This document shows positions 63,910 to 64,000 of a stretch of DNA of 64,000 nt, in pieces. The position numbers and the translations under genes are program-made. Location of the stretch: the NCBI RefSeq assembly GCF_004197395.1, contig NZ_SELS01000033.1, forward strand, positions 1 to 64,000. Reading direction: 5' to 3'. Below the pieces are notes generated by a model. The model ran no database searches. It had not been told where the DNA came from and was given only the letters and a program-made list of their open reading frames with translations. Origin of the DNA: Paraburkholderia sp. UYCP14C (GTDB lineage: Bacteria > Pseudomonadota > Gammaproteobacteria > Burkholderiales > Burkholderiaceae). How positions within the stretch are numbered: position 1 is the stretch's first letter; every line of letters starts with the position of its first letter.

Positions 63910-64000
63910 ATGAAGCGCGCTTCCACCCTCCTCTGTACTACACTCTTTGCCACATCCACGCTCGCCCACGCTACTTCAGCCGAGGGGGTGGCTCCCACGC
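63910..64000 (+). CDS. cation:acetate symporter ActP-like, 5' end only
   Basis: The first 30 residues (MKRASTLLCTTLFATSTLAH, then ATSAEG) are seen before the window ends; they match the cleavable-looking signal of ActP. The gene starts three bases after the DUF485 gene. The rest is outside the window, so identity rests on context. Confidence 0.75.
   Translation, partial: MKRASTLLCTTLFATSTLAHATSAEGVAPT

Overview
The window looks like a replicon segment of a metabolically versatile Burkholderiaceae bacterium (Paraburkholderia, Burkholderia or Caballeronia type). This rests on the high GC content with strong GC3 codon bias, a typical Gram-negative porin, a glutaryl-CoA dehydrogenase/CaiB pair, ISNCY-, IS110- and IS630-type transposase remnants, and the density of LysR, GntR and AraC regulators around small catabolic operons. 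No rRNA, tRNA, CRISPR array or replication origin was seen. The lineage is inference from gene content; no database search was run.

Layout. 1-2.2 kb: an intact IS1202-like (ISNCY) element next to a broken RES-type toxin-antitoxin pair. 2.3-12.1 kb: a cluster for an unidentified cyclic or aromatic substrate (RutE-like nitroreductase, cupin, alcohol dehydrogenase, DUF1185 protein, FAH-family protein, VOC protein, aldehyde dehydrogenase, MhpA-like hydroxylase), with a GntR/FCD regulator and a porin. 12.5-17.2 kb: the glutarate/glutaryl-CoA operon (gcdH, CaiB, 3-hydroxyacyl-CoA dehydrogenase, small unknown) with a divergent LysR gene. 17.5-34 kb: a nitrogen/amine region: a PP2C/Ser-Thr kinase fusion abutting an amino-acid permease; GlxBCD/MgsABC-like proteins with a GmaS/GlnT-like ligase; an XRE-cupin regulator; HutG; a LysR regulator; and a DAO-family flavoprotein with EtfB, EtfA, a HutD-like protein and ETF-quinone oxidoreductase. 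34-35.1 kb: IS110 debris that cuts an MFS gene. 35.1-48.4 kb: a CoA-thioester catabolic cluster (acyl-CoA ligase, acyl-CoA dehydrogenase, enoyl-CoA hydratase, CaiB, BKACE, two MDR oxidoreductases, thiolase) with an AraC regulator. 48.4-59.6 kb: aldehyde dehydrogenase with DUF779, SDR, a DsbA-like isomerase, an MDR reductase and a molybdenum hydroxylase (IorAB-like), with two paralogous small proteins in inverted orientation. 59.9-64 kb: a GlxA-type AraC regulator, CaiB, nitronate monooxygenase, and the start of a DUF485/ActP acetate-transport pair.

The most interesting proposal is in the 19.8-34 kb region. The genes needed to make gamma-glutamylmethylamide and N-methylglutamate (GmaS-like ligase, MgsABC-like synthase) sit beside two Hut-family proteins linked to N-formylglutamate (HutG, HutD), although no hutH, hutU or hutI is present. 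A DAO-type flavoprotein with its own EtfAB and ETF-QO is also there. Together they could form an amine pathway in which an N-substituted glutamate is oxidised through ETF into the quinone pool, in place of the MgdABCD dehydrogenase. This is inference and needs testing.
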